Translations under genes and position numbers: made by a program
Source: Acarospora socialis
Taxonomy: Eukaryota; Ascomycota; Lecanoromycetes; Acarosporales; Acarosporaceae
Reading direction: 5' to 3'
Length of the DNA stretch: 64,000 nucleotides
Assembly: GCA_025617375.2 (NCBI GenBank)
Contig: JAMYGW020000007.1
Coordinates: 496,001-560,000 of the forward strand
Shown here: one piece after another, positions 43,938 to 55,722 of the stretch
Position numbering within the stretch: the stretch's first letter is position 1
Layout of the letters: each line of letters starts with the position of its first letter
Notes under the pieces: generated by a model
Seen by the model: only the letters and a program-made list of their open reading frames with translations
Database searches by the model: none
What the model was told of the DNA's origin: nothing

Positions 43938-46515
43938 ATGAAAGCCATTAACCTCCCTCTGTGGGAGGCTCTTCGGCTTTTTGGCCTTACTCTAAGGCCG
44001 CGCGCACTTCCCACAAGAGCTAGGTTTGGCTCATTAGCTATTCGATGTTTGGGCATGGCTGCCACCAGAGATAGCTCCGACTCTCTCAACAGAGACTTGA
44101 TTCAACTGGCAATAAAAAGCGGAATAGAGCGTGTCGCCATACCGCTTACCGGTGGCCCACACGATATCCAAAAAATTCAAGCTGTGCTACATACGCCCTT
44201 AGGACTGGGGACCGCAACCAAGACTATTGACAGATCTGTAGACAACAGCGTTCTTGCTAAGATCCTCAGTCCAAGATCTGTCACAAATGCCAAGTCAGCG
44301 CTGGATCTTGGTCATATCCTCAATGACCGCCTCTTCGCCTCTTCCCGCAACATCAGAGGTTGCACTGTCCGCATACGGTGTGTGCCGACTATGAACAAAA
44401 ATAGTCAAATTGGATTGCGTCGCAAAATCTTTAATGTGGGGAAACGAATTGTTGTGAACACGGAGCATGAGAATAAAGTGGCCACAGTAACACAACGGCT
44501 GGACTTGAGTGAGACAGAATGGTCTATGAGCCTGGGTTTGGGTGTCCTCTCGGATGGGTATAGGATGAACAGTCCGATCGACCTGACCATTACGTTACAG
44601 TGCGAGTATCAAGAGACTGCTATATTGGACTCCACACCAGACTCCATAGAGCCGGAACTCAACGCCCTTTCACCTCAAGCGCCTGGTTTTGCTGCTGTTC
44701 CAGATCGCGGTGCTCTTGACTTCGACATTCATGAGCAGCTGGCCAGACTTGCGAAGGCGACACGATTTTCTACTGCTGAGTCCTTGGGTGCACATCTCGC
44801 AGATAAAGCATACGCTATAGCAGATGCAAGGTATCCAAACAATGGTATCACCCGTGTGACCATCAATATATCTAGACCCATCGCTGGTGAAGGCGTTGCA
44901 CAAGCGTCCGTAATCATCATGCGGGGAAGGTCCGACTTGAGCCATCGGCCTGACGAACAATTAGCCACACTCAGGGCGCAAGGCAAGCATCGTGCCATCG
45001 TTGCCCTAGGTGCCAACATCGGCGACCGTATCAGCAACATAGAGGAAGCTTGTCGACTGATGGATGGCCGTGGCATTAAGGTTATTCGGACTAGTCTCTT
45101 GTATGAGACGGAGGCAATGTATGTTGTGAATCAAGACCCATTCATCAATGGAGCGTGTGAGGTTAGTGATAGTCCCATAGAGATAAATGCATTCATCAAG
45201 ATCCCCCGTTTGCGCGCGAGACGACTAGACATTAGATCACCAGGAGATTCAAGTCTAACGGCTGCCACTCCGTAGGTCGAGACAACACTGAGACCTGAGG
45301 AATTCCTAAACCAACTCCAGGGCATAGAAAAGTCACTTGGTAGAAACAAGACCGTTGACAAAGGCCCACGAAACATTGACCTAGATATACTACTATACGA
45401 CACTCTGACCTTCGATAACGAACGACTTTCCATCCCACACAAGCTCATGTTAGAGCGTCAATTCGTTCTACGACCACTCTGCGAGTAAGATAGCCTGGTG
45501 TACCTACAGCCCTCAAACTCGACTAATGCTATCATACAGCCTAATCCCACAGGAATCCCTTCCAAATCCTCTTTCCTCCAAGCCTTTCCGCGCTCACCTG
45601 AACGCCCTACCGCCTGCCTCAACAGCCTTGTCAACCGCCACACCCTTCTGCCAACACCGCCCTCCACTAAAAGCGCTAGACCCAACCCGCCGCACCCACA
45701 TCATGGCCATCCTGAACCTAACCCCCGATTCCTTCTCCGACGGCGGCCTCCACTCCCTAACCAACCTCGCCTCCCTCTCCCAAACCATCAAATCCCACAT
45801 CACAGCCGGTGCCTCCATCCTCGACATCGGCGGCCAATCCACGCGGCCGGGCGCCACGGACGTCGGCGAAGCAGAAGAACTCCAACGCGTGATCCCCGCC
45901 ATCAAACTCATCCGCTCTCTGCCCGAAGCCGCTCACGTCGCCATAAGCATCGACACCTACCGCGCCCGCGTCGCCGCCGAAGCGGTCGCCGCAGGCGCAG
46001 ACATCATCAACGACGTCTCGGCCGGCACCCTCGACCCGGACATGCTCGCCACCGCCGCCCGCACCGGCCGAACCGTCGTCCTGATGCACATGCGCGGCAC
46101 GCCGGAGTCCATGACCAAAATGACCGACTACCCGGACGGCGTCGTCGAGACCGTCGGGCGAGAACTGCTCGCGCGCGTAAGGGCGGCAGAAGCGGCGGGC
46201 GTGAGACGGTGGCGGATCGTGCTGGACCCGGGCATTGGGTTTGCGAAGACGCAGGCGCAGAATATCGAGCTTCTGAGGAGGCTGCACGAATTGAGGGGAT
46301 ATGAGGGGTTGAAGGGAATGCCGTGGCTGGTGGGGACGAGTAGGAAGGGGTTTGTGGGCAAGGTGACGGGGGTGAGTGAGCCGAGGGAGAGGGTCTGGGG
46401 CACGGCGGCGACGGTGACGGCTGCGGTGCAGGGCGGCGCGGATGTGGTCAGGGTGCATGATGTTGAGGAGATGGCCAAGGTGGTGAGGATGGCGGAGGCA
46501 ATCTGGAGAGGTTGA
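43938..46515 (+). CDS. FOL1: trifunctional folate synthesis protein
   Basis: Folate biosynthesis fusion of dihydroneopterin aldolase (DHNA), hydroxymethyldihydropterin pyrophosphokinase (HPPK) and dihydropteroate synthase (DHPS). Exons 43938-45161, 45276-45484 and 45540-46515 give 802 residues. HPPK starts near residue 352 (AIVALGANIGDR) and contains DKGPRNIDLDILLYD; DHPS starts near 533 (MAILNLTPDSFSDGG) with DIGGQSTRPG and VGTSRKGFVGK, complete to the stop. The first 340 residues should hold two DHNA repeats: the second is just recognisable (residues about 260-340), the first hardly. The second ends NISRPIAG where the family usually has a Lys, see findings. An alternative start is ATG 44056. 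The DHPS exon is strikingly GC-rich in third positions compared with the first exon. Confidence 0.93.
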
Positions 46516-46842
46516 GTTGCAATGGAATGAGCTCTGGGCGTTTGGCTACTTGAAAACATGGGAGTTATGGGGCCTCGACAAAGAGCCGGGGGTTTCATGG
46601 TGGAAAGGTTGTGGGTGTTATAGATTCTAGCCCTAGACTAAGATTTTGGTAGCTTTGTATTTGTTAGCCTAACGGAACTGCGAACGGTCTCGGGCATGCA
46701 GTAGAATAGTCCGCCGAAATGATCCCACGGAACCCTGATTTCCAGCAGGACTGGCACGCCTTGACGAGATGGCCGCATCCCCAAGTAAGAGTAAAGTCTA
46801 TCTTTCATTGCACATGCTATCGTCCATACCAGAACTGCCGTT
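46516..46842. other. intergenic between convergent genes
   Basis: 3' regions of FOL1 and GLO3. Nothing else recognised. Confidence 0.4.
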
Positions 46843-48614
46843 TCAGTTGCCATTAAGGTAGTTCCGTATAGCTCCTACAACGGAATCACAATCAGTTTCA
46901 CCTCGCATACAAGTCATTCACCCCAACCCCTACAACGCGACTCACCTTGTAACTTACTCGCCCCCTCTCCAAGCACCTGCGTCAGATTCTCCAAATCATC
47001 ACCGGCCGTAACGCCAAACTTGCGCACAAAGTCCCGCGCCGCTCCTTCCAGGTCGCCGTAATTCCCGTACTCGTCTGCGGTGGGCAGATCGTCTTCGGGA
47101 CGGCCGAAGTAGGCGTTACTCGATATCGAGGTCGCGCCTTCGAAGCCTTGCAGTCTGCTCTTTGCCTCGGACTGTGCGGATGGGTCGAAGTTGTTGCGGC
47201 CGAAAAACTCGTCAGACGAGATGCCTTTCTGATTTCCGAACTTGGAGCGAGCGTATTTCTCTTCGTCCGCTGCAGGATCATCAGTCTTCATTATGATAGG
47301 ATCGGCGGAGGAGGGTATGAAATACCTTCAGCGACAGATCTGCTTGTCCCCGTCGAGCCGAAACCCATCTTCTTCGGCGCTGCTGCAGCCTTGGCGCCGC
47401 CGACTTGCCCAAACCCTAGCCTTCCCATACCCATTCCTAAGCGCTCCACTTCACTGCTGCTTCGTTCTCTTCCGCCTGTGGCTCCAAACCCTCCAGCTCT
47501 CCCAGGGCTCACAGGTGTAGGGGCAGCGATCTTCGATTTCTCTGCTGGTGCGGCAGCTTTGACTTGAGCTACGCTTGCCGCCTGTTCCGCTTCAGGATCG
47601 TAACCGAGTCTCTCTATCCGCTCGGCCTCCTCCTTGGCCTTCTTCTCGGCAGCTTCGAAGTCGATTGTCTCGGCCCCTGACGCTTTTTGTACGCCCAATT
47701 TCTGCGTCTTCTTGGCGCCGAGGATGTTCGCTTTTCGAGGAGCAGATGTTGCTACGGTCTTGCGGATGGCTGAGGAAGACGTCGTCCGGGTGGCTTGTGG
47801 CGCTGCCCCTGTATCGTTGTCGATCCCTACCAGTGGTGACTTTGGCCGTGCTGTACCGTTACTGTTACCGCTAGGGTTGAGGAACGGGGAGGCTGTGCGA
47901 CTGATGACTGGTGGAGTTGCGGTTCTTGACGGCGGATTACTTGGTCGTTTAATTGCGGGTTTGTCCCAGGACGAGAAGAAGTCATCGGTGGGTTCGCCAG
48001 AAGGTGTGGAATCGCTAGCGGTGCTAGAAGGTTGGAGGATGTCCGTGATGACGACTTCGTTAGGGTATCTGGATGGACCAATGATCAGTAATGAACTAGG
48101 AACGAACATCTCCTACACTTACTCCTGCGCATCCGCCGCAGCGCGTCGCTTAAGCTCGTCCTTGTACTTCGTTGCCGCATTGGATGTGTATTTTGTTTTT
48201 GGGTCTTTGCTGGCTAGGGCAGCTGAGCCACCATGCGACTGGAAGTATTTCGTAGCTGATTCGTTACCCCCCACCTTCATGATCCTCAACTGTTCCCACT
48301 GCCATTCTAAACTGCATGTCAGTCTTCGCGGTCAAGCCGGAGCAAACGAGATACCTACGATCAAGATTCGTGGACCTCACGAAAGAGATGTGTACTCCCA
48401 GGTTCCGGTGGTTGGAGGAGCAGTCGAGGCAGAGGTAGATACCGAAGGGGACGGACGACCACGTCGGATTGTTGGTGCCACAGTCAAAGCAAATCTGCTT
48501 CTGATCAGCTATGCTCAGCTTAATACTCTTGCCGTACATGAGTACCTTATTCGCAGGCTTTGTCTTCAGTTTCTCGAAGATCTTCTGCGATTGAGCTTTC
48601 GTTGCTGAACTCAT
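46843..48614 (-). CDS. GLO3: ADP-ribosylation factor GTPase-activating protein
   Basis: ArfGAP of the COPI pathway, working in Golgi-to-ER transport. Exons 48614-48546, 48494-48359, 48306-48123, 48068-47326, 47269-46946 and 46874-46843 give 495 residues. The zinc finger is C25-x2-C28-x16-C45-x2-C48, and [13 protein letters not shown] with its Arg finger region follows. The centre is Ser/Pro-rich with KTQKLGVQK repeats typical of Glo3, and the C-terminus has SSDEFFGR and SSNAYFGR, the Glo3 motif repeats. The first intron (48545-48495, 51 nt) is a multiple of three and lacks a stop, so reading through it inserts 17 residues in front of the zinc finger; family comparison says it is spliced. The last exon codes only for [10 protein letters not shown]. 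It diverges from TIM21 over 261 bp. Confidence 0.94.
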
Positions 48615-48875
48615 CTTCAGAGACCTCGTGCGCAGTTTGTGGCCAAGTCTGTGGGTTGGCAAAATCAAGTATCTAATATCTGTCTCGGAGAATTCTCAGG
48701 GGTTAGCTTTGATATTGAGAATCTCCAATGCGTTCAATGAGGCAAGCTGGCCGATCACCCTTTGGGATTGCTTAGTAATCCCGCTGTTACCCCAGATAGC
48801 CGTTCCGCTCCCTGTCTTATGTCTAGATTTACCGCACATGTTTGAATGCGAGGGTGCTAAGGATATAAGAACACT
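48615..48875. promoter_or_regulatory. divergent promoter between GLO3 and TIM21
   Basis: 261 bp between opposite start codons must serve both genes. No specific binding site was identified. Confidence 0.6.
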
Positions 48876-49808
48876 ATGAAGTTGTCAAATCGAGTTTCAT
48901 GCGCCAGGTCTTGGCTATCCTACTCCAATGGGCATGCATGGACTGGAAGTACTCCGTCGATGCTTGCACCGAAGATCTTACGGAGAGGGGCTACACAGAG
49001 TAGTCTTGGAGGCACGAGTGGGTCTACAAGAAAGCAGATTACTGTTGTGAACGATGATGGGAGAGTAAAATGGGGTCAATTGAGTACACGGGAGAAGGTG
49101 GCCAGAACAACGCAAAAGACTTTCCATCTTGGTATCATTCTGACCGGGGTCGTCATGACTGTGAGTTTTGATAGTCGAGCACTCGAGCGCTTATGCTGAC
49201 ACTGTTCAGGGTGCAGTCGTAGTTTTCCTCTACTCCGACGTCTTCTCGGCAGACAGCAAGACCAGTCAACTCAGCCGTGCATTCGATCGGATCAAGAATG
49301 ATTCAAGGTGTACGGAGCTTCTGGGAAGCAGCAGTAAAATCAAAGCATATGGCGAGCCCACGTCGAACAAATGGGCAAGAGCCAGGCCAATCGCGTAAGC
49401 TGCCAGAGGGCTTTCTGGTCCAGAGCAGCCCCATTGATAGCTGGGAGATAGGTCAAGCATGCAGAAAGATCGAGCCGGAATAGATCATTTCTTGATGCAC
49501 TTCAACGTAGGTGGAAGACAGAGCTCCGTGCTGTCTCTGGGGCTCCATACTGACAGCTAGTTCAGGTCGAGGGCCCACTCAACTCTGGGGTAGTCAATGT
49601 TCACATGGTGAAGCGGCCTGGCCAAGATGAATATGATTACAAGTACCTTGCTCTAGACGTCAAGGGTTGTCCCATGCTTTCGTTCCAAAGACACCACTGT
49701 ACTGACGTATCCTCAGGGCATCCGAGGATTTACCTGGAGAATGCTGATGCTGTTCACGAAGGGTTGAAGAATTCACGCACAAGAATGTTTGGAGTCAAGT
49801 GGCGCTAG
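48876..49808 (+). CDS. TIM21: mitochondrial import inner membrane translocase subunit Tim21
   Basis: Tim21 links the TIM23 translocase to the outer-membrane complex and to the respiratory chain. Five exons (48876-49160, 49210-49394, 49458-49506, 49566-49656, 49717-49808) give 233 residues. The basic presequence is followed by one membrane segment near residues 85-103, split by the first intron (GIILTGVVM / GAVVVFLYSD), and by the intermembrane-space domain with HFLMHFNVEGP and YKYLALDVKGHPRIYLE. The acceptor at 49457 was preferred to the next AG because it restores AMQKDRAGIDHF in frame. Length matches the family. Confidence 0.93.
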
Positions 49809-50040
49809 TTTACTTCACTGGACTTGGACCTCCCTGGAAGTGTTACAGTAATAGCTTCGCTCCTTGTGACGGAGGTGGTGATCTTTCGTCTACCTACATT
49901 CGAGCTTCAATACCCCGCTCAGCGCCTGTGTTTATCCTGCTCGCTTAGCCCACCGAAACCACAACGCGCTCACTTTTGGTGATATCAACACGGTCAACAG
50001 AAAAATTCTCGCCTCTCCTGGTCGCAGTGATCGTTGATCA

Positions 50041-51253
50041 ATGGAGATGGCGCCTCAAGAGCTACCGAAGCTGACAGCTACAACAAGTACATTACCTTCC
50101 AAGATGGCGCCAGAGCTCTGGATGAATTGTTTTCAATACCTATCTCACACGGATTTAGTCGCATGCATGAACGTTTGCTCAAAGGTAATGCTGCTTTTTG
50201 TGCAAGGGCAGTTTGCTTGTTGTGCTACATCTTATTAACTGCTATTAGTGGTATTACATTGCCGACAATCCACTACTTTGGCAGGATCTCGACCTCACAT
50301 CACTGCTGGAGAAAACTTACCATCATCCGCCTGAACATGTTCCTTCAGAGACATTACTTGCGCGAATTGAGAAGGCCCGCAGCATCAAGGCTGTTCCTCG
50401 TTTGACCAGAAAGTTCACCTCAAGCCGTAGGTGGCAATTTGGGGACGACCTTGCCTACATCCTCGACAGACTCCAGCATTCGGGACCGCTTCCAAACCTC
50501 CGATCATTTACCTTTCGATCCTCGCCCTGGGCTCAAGGCCTTTCCGTGTGCCTTCCACATCTCGTCAACTTAGACATCTCTCGAATTGATATTGACGCCC
50601 GTTCTCTCACGGCCGTCATCGGCAGCCTTGGCAGTTCGTTGAGAAAACTCGATCTTGATGGCCTGCGAATTTACCGTCCGACAGTGTGTGCTATCCTTGA
50701 TCGTCAGCACCTCGAGCATCTCAGCTTGGCCATGTGTCTGATGACGCCTGATGTCCTGCAATGGTTCCTTGCTGGATTCCCGGTTCCGTCTGTGTGTAGA
50801 TACTTCGACGAGAGCGTAAACCCGCAATTGCTGAGTGGACGCTGTCACAGGCTGGATTCAACCTTTCATATGTGTGCGGCTAAGAGAATGCCCTGTTTGA
50901 GAGAGTTGGACCTCAAATATCTAGGCATTCTGGAAGCCACTTGGCTCCACCAATTTCACACTGTTCGACTTGGTCTACCCGAGGAGAAGGACCCATTGGT
51001 GTCGGAGATCCCTGAAGCAGCGGCTTCCTCTCCTCTTACACGTGATATCCACATCGACGTTCGTGGGTGCAAGAATCTGAGTTTGGCAGAACTCCAAGCT
51101 ATGGAATCCTCTTGGCCTGGCACGTGGTTCACGCCGACACTAAAGGCAATCGGCAAGTCGGGGGCTCCGACGCCTGTTGCAGCAACGGCTCTTCCAGAAG
51201 AGGCCATACTCTTTGCGCTTCAAGAACCTGGTGCCACCATGAACCTCACGTAA
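50041..51253 (+). CDS. F-box protein with LRR-like C-terminus
   Basis: Predicted SCF ubiquitin-ligase substrate adaptor. Exons 50041-50184 and 50249-51253 give 382 residues. The F-box is at residues about 22-65 (MAPELWMNCFQYLSHTDLVACMNVCSK, then WYYIADNPLLWQDLDL), the 64-nt intron falling between its helices. Leucine-rich segments follow: LRSFTFRSS, LVNLDISRIDI, LRKLDLDGL, LEHLSLAMC, LRELDLKYLGI. The stretch 50788-50850 (GTCTGT...CACAG, 63 nt, stop-free and a multiple of three) could be a further intron; removing it joins VP to LDSTFHM. Targets are unknown. Confidence 0.85.
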
Positions 51254-51496
51254 ATTCGAATTTTGCAACCTCTCTTGCGATATCGTTACGGACTCAGCCT
51301 ACAGGCTCGCACTTTGTGTCATCACACGACGAAGAAGAGGGTCTGGTGGTCAGGCGTACGGAATCTGGACTTGTGCGGTCGTTGGATTAAGACGAGATGG
51401 GGAGTTACATGATGTGCAGGAGTCGGACACATCTATGTAAAGTACCAGTGAACAGAGAGAGTTACGTTATGACACCTTCGAGGAGAATGAACCGAG
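51254..51496. other. intergenic between convergent genes
   Basis: 243 bp of 3' sequence without recognised features. Confidence 0.35.
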
Positions 51497-52371
51497 CTAA
51501 GAGTCGTGAACCTCTCCTTCAACATCTCTCACTGTTGGCCAACCTTTCGTGTCCTTTCCCGCCCAAAGTGCCACTGACTCCACGACACGCTGCACACCCT
51601 CCACATCTTGCGCACTGACGCCCAGCCTTCTCAAGCCCCGTAGATGCCAGATAGTCGGTCCTCTCAAGCCCTGACACATAATCGCCGACAGAATCACGAG
51701 TTCAGCCTCCACCGGTGACAAGACTGTATGGTCGGACAAGAAGAGGCCATAGATGACAGTCTTCTCCAACCACTCAAAATCAGCCCGATGTGAGCCCCAC
51801 GTAGAGAAGATCGGCTCGAGGTTCTGTTTGTAAAGTTGTTGAATGAATGCTGTCCCGCGGTGCTCCGTAGCTTCGTCAATACGGACTGAAGACCTGTCAT
51901 ACGAATTAAACATCCGTTGGAAGAGCTCCGGGAGCATGCTTAGAGAGAAAGTAAGTGGGATAAAGAAACGTGCTGTCTGACATGGTCTCCGCCCAGTCCG
52001 CATCTTCCTCCTTCTCCACCTTGGCCAGAGCAGCCAGAGCGGTGATGACGAGGGGGATCCCGGTCAAAGTCCATTCTTTCATGAGGACATCTCTCAGTTT
52101 TCTCGACAGCTTTTTCCGTTGCGCTGAGGTGGAGAACGCTGTTTGAGTTACGAGAAACAGATATAGATCCGCGATTGCTTCAGGCCGCCCACATGCGACC
52201 AACGACGAGGCCTTGAGTTTGACTCTGGTCAGCTTTGAGATCTCATGTCTGGGTTGATGAGGGGAGGAGGTCTACCGTGAGCAAATACCATCCATCTTCA
52301 GGAAGCGCTGCCGGGTAGGATGTTTGAGCTTTGTGGAAGAGGTCGACGATGCTGTTGTCACTTCCGACCAT
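51497..52371 (-). CDS. AhpD/carboxymuconolactone-decarboxylase-like protein
   Basis: Exons 52371-52276, 52211-51982 and 51938-51497 give 255 residues. The all-helical sequence with VACGRPEAIADLYLFLV, YGLFLSDHTVLSPVEAELVILSAIMCQGLRGPTIWHLRGLRRLGVSAQDV is typical of the fungal AhpD-like family. The family's CxxC redox pair is not evident: a single Cys lies in IMCQGLR, so the protein may not be a peroxidase. The second intron (51981-51939) is only 43 nt with a weak GTCAGA donor; it was accepted because it alone joins DWAET to LPELFQRM. The start exon ends YLLT and is followed by ASSLVACG, which fits the family. Confidence 0.8.
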
Positions 52372-54003
52372 GGCTGCAGCTGGGTTGATTTTGGTCGTAG
52401 GTAGGTTTTGCTGCAACCTCTGCCGAACGGTACGCAGTGTCTACGATGAAATCTGTCATCTTGTTTCAAGGCAGTGAATTGTTACCGGCTGCATGAGGGC
52501 TGCAGCTCAGGGCTGCGGGAGATGCCGGTCCAAAGCGTCCTGCATCTCAGGGGCACGGCCGCTACCAGAGTACTGTGATTAACTCACTCCATACGTCGTC
52601 TAGAGGCATTACTGTTCACTTCGGTTCCCATTGATATGCTGCATCTATCTCAAGTTCTCATGTCGCAGCATTAGAGCTATTTTCACCTATACCTCTCTAA
52701 AAGCCAGAAGCCTCTTTGTCTACCCTCACCCCTCTCGGGTCTATCAGATTATCAGGACAGACAACCAGGCTCACTGACGTTCGGTATACTTCTACCATCG
52801 CACTCATCTTTCATTCAGAAGGAGTTAGTTTACTCATATCATGATGGATCTTCCTGTTCGTTCTGCACCTGTTCCCATTGTTACGCCATCTCATCGCTCT
52901 GGCTACTGTAGATGCTTTGCTCTCCTCAATCCGGCATAGGCTTTCAAACTACGCCATGTTAGTCTTTTTGTCTCGGCCAGTGTGAGGTGTTGATAGTAGT
53001 TAAAAGCGTTTCTACGTCATAGAGGTAGACAAGGCCAGAGGCAGACTGAAAGGCCAGCACCAGTCGTAATGTTCTCAATCACACAATCAGCTTAATGGAC
53101 CATCAAGACGTCTTTCATATCGCAATATTGCAGTCTAGTTCCTAAGCCGTCAGAGAATCTCATGTTCTATGTCGTTGTGACTTGAGTGTTGATCCAATAA
53201 TGTTAATATCCTGTCGTTGGTCGATGAGCTAAACGAGTCATCACTACGATTTCAAGGAGCAATGCCTTGAACGGCCTTTATCTCGTTTTCGTTCCACATC
53301 TAAGAAGATCATGATCACACGAATCACGAGATGTGCAGAGGCGGGAGCGTTGACATCCAAGCCCAAACTGGAGGGAACCACACCGTACTCAGGGAGGTAC
53401 CATCATGCGGCAGGAGCACCCAAAAACATCATTTGAACCAAGCATAGCACGAGACGTCCTTCCGTAATTAGCAGCAATACCGTCCAGACTCAGTCTGAAG
53501 CACTCTACACTCAGTTAGGAGCGTTGCGAACCGTCACCAAACTAAGCCTAGCAGCTCAGGGTCCCATTCACTAAGACTAATGTGGGCTATAAAGTCGCCA
53601 TCTGGACTGGCTACCAACAACACCTCGTCAACACCACACTCGTTTCGTTCTTCTTTGCACTTGCTTTACCTATTTCAGTTGTCCATCGTCGGTCAAGACG
53701 ATGGATATGTTCGTGGTCAGTTGCAATCTCCATTGCTAGTCGAGCAATGGAGTCTCCTCTGCAATTCTTGCCAAGATATATAAACCTCCCTCTTTCCAGA
53801 TCCCCTTCCTTCGTTCTTTACCGTTCCCACGAAAACAACTCAGCCGATACCAGCTTACGATTTACTTTCACATGCTCGTCTATCGCTTCTCAGTTCATCT
53901 TCCCTTCTCTCTTCTCACACGCTCTTCCATTGCCTCCCACTTCATCTTCCAATCTCCCACCACTCAACCTTCTCATCCCCATCACCACCACGAACCACCC
54001 AAG
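52372..54003. other. intergenic, 1.6 kb
   Basis: No gene recognised. The last 250 bp before 54004 are pyrimidine-rich with a TATATAAA-like word near 53776, so the promoter and leader of the next gene are likely there. Nothing else stands out. Confidence 0.45.
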
Positions 54004-54939
54004 ATGTGCCAATACAGCACATACGTCACCCTCGCCGTCTGCGCGGACGTCCAGCGCACCGGCGACCCATCGGCGTGCAAACGCCAGACGATCGTGTCCG
54101 CGGCCAGGGCAACGGCCCTGGCCAAGCCTGTAGACTCGTCGGCACTGGACCGACACCTCGCCATCGTCTGTGGCGCCGTCGACGAGCGCCAGGCGGGAAA
54201 GGAGCCCGTCGTCGCTGTCACCGCCGCCGCACCGCTCGGAGGCACAGACGGCTTCGACGGGTCGAGAAAGGTCCCTGAAAGGAAGGGTCCAAGGGCCCTG
54301 AAGAGATTTAGCGAGTTGGCGAAGGGGGCTGTGGGGAGGATCAGTGAGTTCTCTCTATCTCCTCTACTTTACTTGACCCCACTCTCACCTTCCCTCCCTC
54401 TGCCCGTCCCGCTTGCACTCTCACCTCCCCTCCCCTCCCGTCTCTCACTCACTGACGCCTCTGGCAGCCGCCTCCCTCGCCCCCCGCCCCGCGCCCTCCG
54501 ACTCCCCCCTCCGCCTCCTCTCGCAAACAAACGACTCGACAACCCTCCTGCACCGGCACTTCGAGCGGGCCCGCATCGAGAAACTGGGCCCTGCCCCATC
54601 CACTCCGGGCCCGAAGGCCCGCGCGCAGGCGGAGCGGAGAGAGGAGGTCGAGGAGCGGATCCGGACGTGGTGCCAGACGGGGACGTTTTGGTATGTTTGC
54701 TCTCTCCCTTCCCTTGTTTCTTTCGGTAGTCGGATTGGTTTTGGATGATGGGCGGGTGGTTGACGGGTACGTATAGGGTCCAGGAGACGGCCGGCGTTCC
54801 TCGGAAGAGGAAAGTGAGGTTTGCGGATGAGGTGGAGGAGAGGGAGGGAGAGGAGGAATGGAGTTCGATGCTCGGGCACTGGCTCGGGATTCCGGGGCTT
54901 CTCGGGAGGGTGGATTCGGGGGTGGAGGTCAAGGTCTGA
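54004..54939 (+). CDS. hypothetical protein starting MCQYSTYV
   Basis: Exons 54004-54343, 54468-54690 and 54777-54939 give 241 residues; introns of 124 and 86 nt restore frame. The start MCQYSTYVTLAVCAD with a second Cys near residue 13 recalls small fungal proteins that open with MC...C...C, but there is no complete zinc motif. The centre is Ala/Pro-rich and the C-terminus is acidic (ADEVEEREGEEEW) with a short hydrophobic end. The gene is very GC-rich. I do not recognise a function. The TATA-like word and pyrimidine-rich leader upstream support transcription. Confidence 0.6.
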
Positions 54940-55722
54940 TGCGGCTGGTCGACTCTTTGTTGGGTGTTTCGGTGTTGAGGCGTGTTGCTTCGATTTTGGG
55001 CTTTTGTTTGCGCCTGAAGATCTATCTTCTTTTTGAGTTGAATACAAGAAAGTCATCATCACGGGTTGCGAGAAAACCTTCGGACTCCTTTGTGCGGTTG
55101 AGGTCTGGAGCACCTCAGAGGGAAACGTTGATTGTGGATTATTTTTCATCATCCCAAACAACCCCCTATTGGCAGAACCCTTTCCAAACGTGTCCTTTGC
55201 GAATTCTCCGTTACCTACTCACTCTATCGTCGCACCTTTAATTTAATGTAATGTTAGCTATAAACATCGCGTCTTACAACTGAGATCACTTAACGCACAG
55301 TAAAGCTTTACAGAGAACAAGGACTTCGACTATTATGGTGCCGCTGGGGACTACCAGGGTAGGTTGTAGAGGTGATCTAAACTCCACCTTCTCGATTGGT
55401 GCATGATGAGTATCGCTCTACGATAGTAGACACGGGAGTGTCTCACGTCCGCACGTTCTCGAAGCACGCAACCAGCGTGCATGTAGAATCCAGATCCATA
55501 ATACTATCTACCATACACCACTCCCGCGCCGACCAAAATCTAGAGTGCTGTAACGCCCTGGGCCTGACCGTAGACGTGCACTTGTATGCGACGCTCGTCC
55601 CGGGTGCCAAGGCCGTCCAAACCATACGGAATCGTTCTCTGTTGCTCCCGATGGATAAAAATGCGACTAATAGGGAAGCCCTCCGCTAGTCTAATCGTTG
55701 AAAAAGCCAGAGCGAGACCGGA
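54940..55722. other. intergenic between convergent genes
   Basis: 3' regions of the hypothetical gene and of the GH47 gene. Short frames only. Confidence 0.4.

Noticed and set aside
45757-46458. 233-codon minus-strand frame
   Set aside because: Antisense shadow of the GC-rich DHPS exon of FOL1.
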